Position numbers and translations under genes: made by a program. Shown here in pieces: positions 25,079-33,952 of a DNA stretch of 37,560 nt. A model generated the notes under the pieces. It worked only from the letters and a program-made list of their open reading frames with translations, did no database searches and was not told the origin of the DNA. The DNA comes from Thomasclavelia sp. (GTDB taxonomy: Bacteria; Bacillota_I; Bacilli_A; Erysipelotrichales; Coprobacillaceae): contig JAQVWN010000016.1 of the NCBI GenBank assembly GCA_028749475.1, forward strand, positions 1 through 37,560, written 5' to 3'. Every line of letters starts with the position of its first letter. Within the stretch, counting starts at the first letter, position 1.

Positions 25079-25669
25079 TTATTCATTAGTTGTTTTAATC
25101 TCTTTATATTGTTCTTTTCCATACAAAACTAAATCTTTTTCACTTATACCTGCTTTATCTAATAACTTTTGGACATCTTTCTTATAGAAATCAATACATC
25201 CCTTCCTTACATCACCAGATGCCTCTTTGTAATAACCTGAAAGAAATTTTTCACCATCATCAACTTTAGTACTAGGATCTCCATTTATAATATATACACT
25301 CGCCTTATTGTCTTTATTTTTCTCAATATATACATATTTTATTTTATATTTATTCCAAATCACAAAAGTATATTTTTCATCATCATCAATAGAATTATCA
25401 CTTATATCTATGTATGATAATCCTACTTTTGAATAAATAAAAGCAATAGAAAGATCATTTACATCTGTCGATAAGCCAATAGCAACTAAATGTCCATCTT
25501 GTACAGATTTCTTTATTTTTACATCAAAACAATTGTTAATCTTTTCTTTGATTGTCTCGATATCTTGTTGCTTACCTGCTAAACTAAATTTTTTGACTTC
25601 TTCTTTTTTATTAGAAGCACAGCCAACCAACATAAATAAACAAATTATAACAGTAATATATTTTTTCAT
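25079..25669 (-). CDS. Lipoprotein 1, directly downstream of the LXG toxin
   Basis: 196 residues from the ATG at 25669, 20 nt after the toxin stop codon; the alternative start at 25684 lies inside the RBS (GGAGGAAAT). Signal peptide MKKYITVIICLFMLVGC with lipobox. Unlike the others it has Cys in INNCFDVK. The last part (KYVYIEKNKDNKASVYIING to KDVQKLL) is almost identical to copy 5. As the first gene after the toxin it is the best candidate for the cognate immunity protein. A precedent is the lipoprotein immunity TilA for S. aureus T7SS lipase TslA; homology to it is not claimed. Confidence 0.87.
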   Translation of the reverse strand: MKKYITVIICLFMLVGCASNKKEEVKKFSLAGKQQDIETIKEKINNCFDVKIKKSVQDGHLVAIGLSTDVNDLSIAFIYSKVGLSYIDISDNSIDDDEKYTFVIWNKYKIKYVYIEKNKDNKASVYIINGDPSTKVDDGEKFLSGYYKEASGDVRKGCIDFYKKDVQKLLDKAGISEKDLVLYGKEQYKEIKTTNE

Positions 25670-25689
25670 ATCAATTTCCTCCATTGTTA

Positions 25690-27366
25690 TTAGTTATAGT
25701 CATCTTTTGTGATTTCATCATTTTGTTTATTATAAGAATATTCATTTTTAAGTTTATATCTAGCTGAATATTCATAGTTCGAATCAGTAGAAACCGGTTT
25801 CATGTCATATGCTTTATGAGTGTATTTTCTCTCATTTAGCTCTTTGATTTCACCAGAATCATCATTTTCCACACCAATAAAATTAAATGACTCAGAATTT
25901 ACAATCTTTAGTTTATCTTCTTTACTTAGTTTATTAACACTATTTTCAGATAATTTTGGATTACCATCTTTACCTATTTTTAAAGCATCCCATTGCGTTA
26001 CAAAGTTTCTATCTTTGCTATCAACAATAAATTCACAGTGTCCATCATTGACAACAAGTTTATCGTTTATTTGATGCTCGTTAGTAGGAGTATTTCTATC
26101 ATGATAATAAGATCTTACATCATAATTGATTTCTTTTCCTTCTTGAGATGCACAGTAAACAAGTTTTTCATAATCATTATTTCCGACACCATGTGTTCTT
26201 ACATAATTGATGTTTTGTCTATCAATATACATTCTAAACTGTGATACATGCTGAAAATCCTTACTTGTAGGGTCAAATCCGACCACAGCTTTCATTGAGA
26301 ACTTGTTCCAAAAATCATCAAATGGTGAAAGATTTGCATCAAATTTGTAGCCATCTTTTTTAAATTTGAGATTTCCATTAGAATCCATATATCCACCCAT
26401 TTGTTTTTTAATCATATTATCGACAATTTTATTATCTGGTAGTTTAGAATTATCAAATAATATTTGATAGTTCTTTGATCCTACTTTTTTGGTTTGAGCA
26501 AAATTATCTAATAAAGACTTTTTAACTGATTCATAAGGCTGGTTTTCAAAGTCTGCTGTTACATTTTTAAAATATCCATTAATTGCAGGTTTATCCCAAC
26601 CATCTTTTTTTAATTGAGTATTTTCATCAACGATAGTTTTTAAATATTCTTTCTTTTCTTCAACCGTCATGTTACTTGGAATTTTAACATTATTAAAATC
26701 AATATCGTTAACATTCATAGTAACATTACAAAAAGAGTTATTAGCATATAAAGGTGTGAAATCGTATTTTCCATTATAAGTTGAAATAACATTTTTAAGT
26801 GATTCTATTGATTGATTAATAGATGAATTTAAATCTTGGCAATTAGTAAAGAATGAAGCTGTACTACCATAAAAAGATTTAAATTTATCTAAGATAGCTT
26901 GATATCTTTTAATCATTGAATCAATTAATTCGTTAGTAGCAATTAGTTGACCTAACAATCCATTCGCACTACTATTTTTATCAGTTCCATTATCTGTTTG
27001 AAAATTAGATATATTAACCATTAGACTATTCTTTGATTTAGTTAAATGATTAATCTGTTCTATTACCCCATCTTCATTTACTTCATAGATATCATAAACA
27101 TCACCTATAGACGTAGTAAAGCTGTTATTCATTTTATCAATGGAATCAACTAAATCATTCATTAGATTTTTTAAACTCTTAATCAAAACCACTGTATTTG
27201 AATATAATTCTTTAGTGTTATCAATTGTTTCACTAGTAGAACTATCTGAATTTATTTTTTTAATCTTTTTAGTAATACTATTTAGATCTTTAATTTGACT
27301 ATCAATATCACTCTTTATAGATTTTTTTACATTATTTATAGATTTTGAATTATAAAAATACCCCAT
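25690..27366 (-). CDS. LXG-like T7SS effector with unassigned C-terminal toxin domain
   Basis: 558 residues. N-terminal half (about 1-220) is helical and coiled, with the LXG-type layout: MGYFYNSKSINNVKKSI start, ELYSNTVVLIKSLKNLMND helix, a GDVYDIYEVNEDGVIEQ turn, then long helices to near 205. A linker follows and the C-terminal half (about 230-558) is globular, charged and without a signal peptide. The block QFRMYIDRQNINYVRTHGVG ... CEFIVDSKDRNFVTQWDALK resembles, from memory, DUF3114-type domains; unverified. Its enzymatic activity is unknown. Starts as TAATG with the helper gene. Downstream lipoproteins suggest it acts at the outer face of the membrane. Confidence 0.78.
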   Translation of the reverse strand: MGYFYNSKSINNVKKSIKSDIDSQIKDLNSITKKIKKINSDSSTSETIDNTKELYSNTVVLIKSLKNLMNDLVDSIDKMNNSFTTSIGDVYDIYEVNEDGVIEQINHLTKSKNSLMVNISNFQTDNGTDKNSSANGLLGQLIATNELIDSMIKRYQAILDKFKSFYGSTASFFTNCQDLNSSINQSIESLKNVISTYNGKYDFTPLYANNSFCNVTMNVNDIDFNNVKIPSNMTVEEKKEYLKTIVDENTQLKKDGWDKPAINGYFKNVTADFENQPYESVKKSLLDNFAQTKKVGSKNYQILFDNSKLPDNKIVDNMIKKQMGGYMDSNGNLKFKKDGYKFDANLSPFDDFWNKFSMKAVVGFDPTSKDFQHVSQFRMYIDRQNINYVRTHGVGNNDYEKLVYCASQEGKEINYDVRSYYHDRNTPTNEHQINDKLVVNDGHCEFIVDSKDRNFVTQWDALKIGKDGNPKLSENSVNKLSKEDKLKIVNSESFNFIGVENDDSGEIKELNERKYTHKAYDMKPVSTDSNYEYSARYKLKNEYSYNKQNDEITKDDYN

Positions 27367-27698
27367 TAATAACCTTCACTCCTTATCTTTTGAATCTCTT
27401 CTTGCAATTCTCTTTCATTTAACTTTTTCTTTTTTATATCATTTTCGTATTCTTCATCTAATATATTTTGAAGTCTTAAAATAGTCTTTTTTTTATCACT
27501 CAAGTCATCATATGCATTCTCTAAATACTTATTTTCTCCTTTAATACCACTATTACCAAATTGTTTCATCATACCATCTAATTGAAATAGATAATCATCT
27601 ATACAATTGTTGTTATTGTTTCTAGTTTTAACTATTTCATCTATTTCATTTTCAATACTATTTAGTTCATCTTTAATTTTTAAATATTCATCATCCAT
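27366..27698 (-). CDS. Small coiled-coil LXG partner (YwqH/DUF5082-like)
   Basis: 110 residues, almost entirely helical with heptad-like spacing (LKIKDELNSIENEIDEIVK, then DDLSDKKKTILRLQNILDE) and a highly charged tail. The size, position and pattern match the targeting/chaperone proteins that pair with LXG toxins, for example YwqH (DUF5082) ahead of YwqJ in B. subtilis or Lap proteins of streptococci. Ends in a TAATG overlap with the toxin gene, so it is co-translated. Function as export partner is inferred. Confidence 0.75.
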   Translation of the reverse strand: MDDEYLKIKDELNSIENEIDEIVKTRNNNNNCIDDYLFQLDGMMKQFGNSGIKGENKYLENAYDDLSDKKKTILRLQNILDEEYENDIKKKKLNERELQEEIQKIRSEGY

Positions 27699-27702
27699 TT
27701 TG

Positions 27703-27954
27703 TTATAACTTCATCTTTCTTGCTTGAGCTTGATCATTTTCTTCTGATTTTTTCACATATGTATTTAGATTTTTAGTTATACTATGAATATGTGTATTTA
27801 AATCATCAAGCATGGCATTTAAAGATCCACTCAAAGCATTGACTGAGTTTTCAACATTTGTAGAATTCATATCATAAGACTTTTTGATAGATGCTTTTAT
27901 ATTATCATCATTTAGTGATTCTACTTTGTGTTTAAATTCTTTTTTTATTTCCAT
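27703..27954 (-). CDS. Small WXG100-like LXG partner (DUF5344/DUF3130-like)
   Basis: About 83 residues from the ATG at 27954 (AAGTGAG upstream); the longer frame starts with TTG at 27972 and lacks an RBS. Two helices separated by a loop near SYDMNSTNVENSVNAL, and a C-terminal tail YVKKSEENDQAQARKMKL that resembles the export tail of WXG100-like proteins (aromatic-xxx-Asp-xxx-Ala pattern). No WXG. First gene of the T7SS operon; likely Lap-type partner of the toxin. Confidence 0.75.
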   Translation of the reverse strand: MEIKKEFKHKVESLNDDNIKASIKKSYDMNSTNVENSVNALSGSLNAMLDDLNTHIHSITKNLNTYVKKSEENDQAQARKMKL

Positions 27955-28017
27955 CGTTTTACTCACTTTCAACTAGTTCATTAAGTATTTATATTTAGAT
28001 TAATTAAATATATAAAA

Positions 28018-28058
28018 AACAGGGCTCAACAAAAACTTTGTTTTGTTTCTTCCCTGTT
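28018..28058 (-). terminator. Intrinsic-terminator-like hairpin in the leader of the T7SS operon
   Basis: AACAGGG (28018-28024) pairs with CCCTGTT (28052-28058), and AACAAAA (28028-28034) with TTTTGTT (28041-28047), with small bulges. On the minus strand the stem is followed by TTTTTTATAT. It lies about 10 nt after the predicted start site at 28067 and about 60 nt ahead of the first gene, so it could act as an attenuator. Confidence 0.65.
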
Positions 28059-28073
28059 TAGTTATCGTGTAAT

Positions 28074-28102
28074 ACTATAACTTATTTTACTTATTCTTTC
28101 AA
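28074..28102 (-). promoter_or_regulatory. Promoter of the T7SS operon
   Basis: Minus strand TTGAAA (plus 28097-28102), 17 bp, TATAGT (28074-28079), close to sigma-A consensus. Start would be near 28067. The 28-kb gap 27955-28270 otherwise holds only the hairpin, the dyad below and AT-rich DNA. Confidence 0.7.
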
Positions 28103-28126
28103 TATATTCATAGTGAATACATTGAA
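28098..28126. promoter_or_regulatory. Large dyad overlapping the T7SS promoter
   Basis: TTCAATATATTCA (28098-28110) and TGAATACATTGAA (28114-28126) are inverted repeats around TAG, one mismatch in 13. It overlaps the -35 box, where a bound protein would repress. Outer bases (ATTCTT at 28093 and AAGAAT near 28132) extend the symmetry in part. Confidence 0.6.
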
Positions 28127-28270
28127 ATTTTAAGAATTAAACTCAATTACTTACAATCCTTAATTCCATACAATGTTCGTTTATAATATAGAAATCACAA
28201 GTAATACAACATATTTTCAATTTTACCTCATAGTTTTGTTTATAAGTTTTTAGAGTTTTAAAAGTATTTA

Positions 28271-28810
28271 CTATCTAAATTCAACAATATCATCAATTGA
28301 TTTTCTAGGCCGTTGTTTTGGATTTTCATCAGCATAACCAAGCGTAATAATTCCACTAACATACATACTACTAGGAATACCTAGAACAGTACGCATTTCT
28401 TTTTGTTCATACCATCCAGTCCAGCATGTATTAAGACCCTGATGTTGTGCTTCCAACATTAAATATGATATTGCGATAGATGTATCTCTAATAATTAATT
28501 TTAATTCCGGATTTGTACTATCTTCTTCCAAATTAATCATATCATTATTTTTTATACGAACTCCTATATCAGCTAAACATACAATAAATACTGGTGCTGT
28601 TAACATCCATTTCTGTTTATGATCTACTTCAACTATTTTTTCTTTTAACCGTTCATTTCTAATTACTATAAATTTCCAAGGTTGCGTATTACTCCCTGAT
28701 GGTGCTAATAGTGCTGCTTCTAATATTCTATTTATTCCTTGGTCAGTAACTTCTTTTGATTTATATTTTCTTATACTTCGTCTATTTTGTATCTCAGTCA
28801 ATATGTCCAT
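28271..28810 (-). CDS. Nitroreductase family protein
   Basis: 179 residues, FMN-dependent nitroreductase fold. RRSIRKYKSKEVTDQ with the start RSIR, the SGSNTQPWKFIV loop, and the late TCWTGWYEQKE and GIITLGYADENPKQRPRK blocks are family hallmarks. Typical single-domain size. Uses NAD(P)H and FMN to reduce nitro groups, quinones or similar compounds. It stands alone, 190 bp upstream of the T7SS promoter. RBS AGAGGTGA. Confidence 0.92.
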   Translation of the reverse strand: MDILTEIQNRRSIRKYKSKEVTDQGINRILEAALLAPSGSNTQPWKFIVIRNERLKEKIVEVDHKQKWMLTAPVFIVCLADIGVRIKNNDMINLEEDSTNPELKLIIRDTSIAISYLMLEAQHQGLNTCWTGWYEQKEMRTVLGIPSSMYVSGIITLGYADENPKQRPRKSIDDIVEFR

Positions 28811-29005
28811 ACTTTCACCTCTATAGATTCATAGTTTACCCTCTTCTTTATTAGATGTCTAATTATAGTTTTTAATTTTTCTATGGGATATTTGATTGTA
28901 TATAACATAAAATTTCATAATAATTACTTTTCTTCTTTTGACACTTTAAATCGTTTTATTTTAAGAATTTATCAATTTTACCTTTTAGCCACATTCCTAA
29001 AAAGG

Positions 29006-29050
29006 AAAAAGTCCCAAAGATCTTATAAATTAAGGATTTTGGGACTTTTA
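29006..29050 (-). terminator. Intrinsic terminator after guaA
   Basis: AAAAGTCCCAAA pairs with TTTGGGACTTTT around an AT-rich centre; on the minus strand it runs into TTTTTCCTTTTT. The 28811-29054 gap otherwise holds the nitroreductase promoter region (a TATAAT at 28862-28867 on the minus strand). Confidence 0.85.
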
Positions 29051-29054
29051 TTTA

Positions 29055-30599
29055 TTATTCAAACTCAATAGTTCCTGGTGGTTTACTAGTAATGTCATAC
29101 ATTACTCTATTAACACCTTGAACTTCATTAATAATTCTATTCATTACCTTATTTAGTACTTCATAAGGTATTTGAGCAGCTTCAGCTGTCATAAAATCAA
29201 TAGTATTTACAGCTCTAAGAGCAATTGCATAGTCATAAGTTCTTTCATCACCCATAACTCCTACCGATTGCATATTGGTAAGGGCTGCAAAGTATTGACC
29301 AATAGTTTTATCTAAACCAGCATTAGCTATTTCTTCACGATAGATAGCATCAGCATCTTGAACTATTTTAACTTTATCAGCTGTAACTTCCCCAATAATT
29401 CTAATCCCTAGTCCTGGACCTGGGAAAGGTTGTCTAAAGACAAGCTTTTCAGGAATACCTAGTTCTAATCCTACTTTACGAACTTCATCTTTAAATAGAT
29501 CTCTTAAAGGTTCAATGATTTCTTTGAAGTCAACATAATCAGGTAATCCACCAACGTTATGATGACTCTTAATAACGGCAGATTCTCCACCTAAGCCACT
29601 TTCTACGACATCGGGATAAATTGTTCCTTGAACAAGGAAATCGACCTTACCAATCTTTTTAGCTTCTTCTTCAAAGACTCTAATAAACTCTTCTCCGATA
29701 ATCTTACGCTTAGCTTCTGGTTCACTAACACCTTTAAGTTTTTTATAATATCGATCTTGAGCATTAACTCTAATAAAGTTTAAGTCATAATTACCGCTTT
29801 TACCAAAGACTTCTTCAACTTCATCACCTTCGTTTTTACGAAGTAAACCATGATCTACAAAGACACATGTAAGTTGGTTACCAATAGCTTTTGATAGAAG
29901 CACAGCTGCTACAGAAGAGTCTACTCCTCCTGAAAGAGCACATAATACTTTTCCATCTCCGACTTTTTCTTTAATTTCTTTGATTGATTCTTCAACAAAA
30001 GAATCCATCTTCCATGAACCATCACATCCACAAATATCTAATACAAAGTTAGATAAGATTTCTTTTCCATACTCAGTATGTAATACTTCTGGATGGAATT
30101 GAATAGCATATAATTTCTTAGATGCATCTTCACATGAAGCTATAGGACAATCTTTAGTATGAGATGTAATAGTAAATCCTGGTGCCTCTTTAGTAATGGC
30201 ATCAAAGTGAGACATCCAAACATTACTTGTTTTTGGAACATCTTTAAAGATGTTTGCATTTTCGGATATTTCTAAACTACATTTACCATATTCCTTAACA
30301 TTAGCTCTTTGAACTTTACCACCAAGAACATGTTGCATTAGTTGTGCTCCATAACAAAGTCCAAGTACTGGAATATTAAGTTCAAACAATTCTTTAGAAT
30401 ATGTTGGTGAATCATCTAAGTAACAACTATTAGGTCCCCCAGTTAATATGATTCCTTTAGGATTCATTTCTTTAATCTTTTCAATATCTACTTTATAAGA
30501 GTAGATTTCACAATAGACATTACATTCTCTAACTCTTCTTGCTACAAGTTGATTATATTGACCACCAAAGTCAATAACTATAACCAATTCTCTTTTCAT
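29055..30599 (-). CDS. guaA: GMP synthase (glutamine-hydrolysing)
   Basis: 514 residues, full length. Class I glutamine amidotransferase domain (1-190) with Cys82 in [17 protein letters not shown] and the His-Glu pair in [15 protein letters not shown] pyrophosphatase domain with [13 protein letters not shown] near 222; and the dimerisation domain ending [11 protein letters not shown]. Converts XMP to GMP. RBS TAGGAGG; starts 9 nt after the purA stop, so the two purine branch enzymes share an operon. Confidence 0.97.
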   Translation of the reverse strand: MKRELVIVIDFGGQYNQLVARRVRECNVYCEIYSYKVDIEKIKEMNPKGIILTGGPNSCYLDDSPTYSKELFELNIPVLGLCYGAQLMQHVLGGKVQRANVKEYGKCSLEISENANIFKDVPKTSNVWMSHFDAITKEAPGFTITSHTKDCPIASCEDASKKLYAIQFHPEVLHTEYGKEILSNFVLDICGCDGSWKMDSFVEESIKEIKEKVGDGKVLCALSGGVDSSVAAVLLSKAIGNQLTCVFVDHGLLRKNEGDEVEEVFGKSGNYDLNFIRVNAQDRYYKKLKGVSEPEAKRKIIGEEFIRVFEEEAKKIGKVDFLVQGTIYPDVVESGLGGESAVIKSHHNVGGLPDYVDFKEIIEPLRDLFKDEVRKVGLELGIPEKLVFRQPFPGPGLGIRIIGEVTADKVKIVQDADAIYREEIANAGLDKTIGQYFAALTNMQSVGVMGDERTYDYAIALRAVNTIDFMTAEAAQIPYEVLNKVMNRIINEVQGVNRVMYDITSKPPGTIEFE

Positions 30600-30608
30600 A
30601 TTTACCTC

Positions 30609-31892
<1,284 letters not shown>

Positions 31893-31995
31893 TCATCCTT
31901 TCATCTTTAATTGACTATTTTACATTAAGATTATATTATACTATTAGTTATTAGTAAAATTAATATTATAGCAAAGTGTTATAAGGAGAACTAAT

Positions 31996-32865
31996 ATGTA
32001 TATTAAACTAGAACAATATAAAATCTTTAATGAAGCAGCTAGTACTTTATCTTTTTCGGAAGCAGCTAGAAATCTATTCATTTCCCAATCAGCTGTTTCC
32101 CAAACTATTCATACTTTAGAAAAAGAATTAAATACCCAATTATTTATTCGTAAGTCTAAAGGAGTAATTCTAACTAAAGATGGAGAATTACTTTATGAAA
32201 ACATTTCTAAAGCATTAAATATTATTAATGATGTTGAAAACAACTTATCTTTATCTAGTGAATTATCTAGTGGTGAACTAATTATTGGTTCTAGTGATAC
32301 TTTCCTAGAAAACTATTTAATGCCTGTAGTTAATAAATATCATTTAAAATATCCTAATATCAAAATAAAGATTATCAATCGGACAACATTAGAAACTATT
32401 GAACTAATAAGAAGTGGTCAAATTGATATCGGATTCTTAAATTTACCAATTAACGATGATAGTTTAATTATTAATAAATGTATTGATGTTCATGATATCT
32501 TTGTCTCAAACAAAAAGACTAATCATAAATATAGTCTAAATGATGTTTCTAAAATGCCGCTTATTCTTTTAGAACAAAACTCTAATACTAGAAAATTCTT
32601 AGATTCTTATTTTAATACTCATAATTTGAATTTGAATCCTATTATTGAACTTGGTGCTCATGAGTCTTTAGTAGATTTTGCAAAAGCTGGAATTGGCAAT
32701 ACCTGTGTTATTAAAGAATTTATTCAAGATGAATTAAATAAAAAAGAGCTTTATGAAATAAAGCTCTCTAATGACTTACCTCAAAGATCTATTGGTTATG
32801 CTTACTTAAAATCAAGAATTTTATCTAATAGTACTAAAGCCTTTATTGATTTATTAAATAATTAA
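31996..32865 (+). CDS. LysR-family regulator divergent from purA
   Basis: 289 residues. Winged HTH (about 1-60: LEQYKIFNEAASTLSFSEAARNLFISQSAVSQTIHTLEKELN) and a C-terminal effector domain. RBS AAGGAGAA. Shares a 109-bp gap with purA-guaA, so it is a plausible regulator of purine branching, though LysR genes often control other targets. The gap has TATAAT boxes for both sides and no obvious perfect dyad. Its 3' end runs four bases into the end of the convergent cinA-like gene. Confidence 0.9.
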   Translation: MYIKLEQYKIFNEAASTLSFSEAARNLFISQSAVSQTIHTLEKELNTQLFIRKSKGVILTKDGELLYENISKALNIINDVENNLSLSSELSSGELIIGSSDTFLENYLMPVVNKYHLKYPNIKIKIINRTTLETIELIRSGQIDIGFLNLPINDDSLIINKCIDVHDIFVSNKKTNHKYSLNDVSKMPLILLEQNSNTRKFLDSYFNTHNLNLNPIIELGAHESLVDFAKAGIGNTCVIKEFIQDELNKKELYEIKLSNDLPQRSIGYAYLKSRILSNSTKAFIDLLNN

Positions 32866-33911
32866 TCTTGTAAAAATAGATATAATTGATTAGTTATTTT
32901 AGCCATCAATCGGCTCATTGAAATATTAGCATCTTTAAGTAAAGGAACTTCAAAAGAAGTTTCTTTTTTATCTGTTTTTAAATTAATCTTAACAATGTCT
33001 CCTAAAGTATGTTTGGTATTATTAATTGTGATAATTAAATCATTACCAGGATTATTAAAATCATAAGTTTCTGGTAAACGCAGATCACAGTTATATTCAA
33101 TATGATATGGAGGAATTATACTTTTAACTTCTTCATAAACATTTTTAGCTTTTATAACATGACTACCGAGTCTTTTTACTATTTCATTATAAGTTGGTTG
33201 CATTATCTTACTTGCTTCTTGTTCACTACTAGAGGACACCCCTAGTCTGATTCTAACAGACTGTTCAGAAGCATATAAAGCAATACTGACTTCTTTTTGG
33301 TTTTCAATGATATCTGAAAGAACTTCATCCACTTTAGATTCCCCAATACTCATTGTAATAATATCTTTAGTATAAATAGTATTACTAGCATATTGTTTTA
33401 GAAATGGTTTTAAAGAATGATCAACTACATAAGTCATTTCTTTAGGTGGTCCAGGAAGATTAATAATCATCTTTTCATCTTTAGACATCACACATCCATT
33501 AGCAGTTCCCACTTCGTTTTCTAAGATATAGGCATCTTTTGGAAAATAAGCTTGTTTGAAGTTGTTTTGAGGAATAACTTCAAGTCCTGTTACAAACTTA
33601 CACTTATCATCAACTTTCTTAGCTTCGTTTTCATCGTATATCATTTCTAAGCCTAAATAAGAAGCTGAAAGTTCTTTAGTTAAATCATCTTTTGTAGGGC
33701 CTAATCCAGCCGTAGTGATAACACAATCTGCCCCTCTATTAAAGGCTACTTCAAAACAATCTGTTAACCGATGAATATTATCACCAACAACTGTTTGATA
33801 GTAAACATTAAATCCTAGTTCTTTACACATTTTTTGTAGGTAAACGGCATTTGTATTTACTATTTCACCTAGTAATAATTCTGTTCCAACATTTATAATT
33901 TCAATATTCAT
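32862..33911 (-). CDS. CinA-like protein with degenerate C-terminal domain
   Basis: 350 or so residues from the ATG at 33911 (GGAGGC upstream). N-terminal MoaB/MogA-like domain (about 1-170) with NVGTELLLGEIVNTNA, TTAGLGPTKDDLT and INLPGPPKEM. The usual CinA C-terminal NMN-amidohydrolase domain, marked by ESCTGG, is not there; the region after about 250 (IIPPYHIEYNCDLRLPETYD...) keeps only faint similarity to its ends, so about 70 residues including the active site seem lost or replaced. NMN deamidase activity is therefore unlikely; ADP-ribose pyrophosphatase activity of the N-terminal domain remains possible. Shares its strand with the DUF368 gene. Confidence 0.85.
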   Translation of the reverse strand: MNIEIINVGTELLLGEIVNTNAVYLQKMCKELGFNVYYQTVVGDNIHRLTDCFEVAFNRGADCVITTAGLGPTKDDLTKELSASYLGLEMIYDENEAKKVDDKCKFVTGLEVIPQNNFKQAYFPKDAYILENEVGTANGCVMSKDEKMIINLPGPPKEMTYVVDHSLKPFLKQYASNTIYTKDIITMSIGESKVDEVLSDIIENQKEVSIALYASEQSVRIRLGVSSSSEQEASKIMQPTYNEIVKRLGSHVIKAKNVYEEVKSIIPPYHIEYNCDLRLPETYDFNNPGNDLIITINNTKHTLGDIVKINLKTDKKETSFEVPLLKDANISMSRLMAKITNQLYLFLQD

Positions 33912-33930
33912 AGTTGCCTCCATGAAATAA

Positions 33931-33952
33931 AGTAAGTAGCAAGCTACTTACT
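33931..33952 (-). terminator. Hairpin between DUF368 and cinA-like genes
   Basis: AGTAAGTAGC (33931-33940) and GCTACTTACT (33943-33952) form a perfect 10-bp stem over the DUF368 stop codon. The run after it on the minus strand (TTTATTTC) is weak, and the cinA-like RBS follows within 10 nt, so read-through must occur or the hairpin stabilises mRNA. Confidence 0.55.

Larger units (their letters stand above)
22531..25684 (-). repeat. Five-copy tandem array of lipoprotein genes, 637-638 bp period
   Basis: Start codons lie at 25669, 25031, 24393, 23756 and 23118, so successive units are 638, 638, 637 and 638 bp. Each unit is an RBS (GAGGAAGT or GGAGGAAAT), a lipoprotein gene and a short AT-rich gap. 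The first 47 or so residues and the last 75 are nearly identical, the middle varies. Origin by unequal crossing-over, with later exchange between units. Confidence 0.9.

Noticed and set aside
22531-25684. Regular repeats that might be a CRISPR array
   Set aside because: The units are about 638 bp and fully coding for lipoproteins; there are no short direct repeats with spacers and no cas genes.
25820-26244. Plus-strand reading frames inside the toxin gene (also at 4769, 7882, 8460, 13904, 23620, 24685, 28883 and 35418)
   Set aside because: They lie opposite well-supported genes or in gaps, lack ribosome binding sites and show the low-complexity residue use of antisense frames.
25690-27366. 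Toxin as a TslA-like lipase
   Set aside because: No GxSxG motif is visible and the LXG-like part is N-terminal, while TslA has the reverse order.
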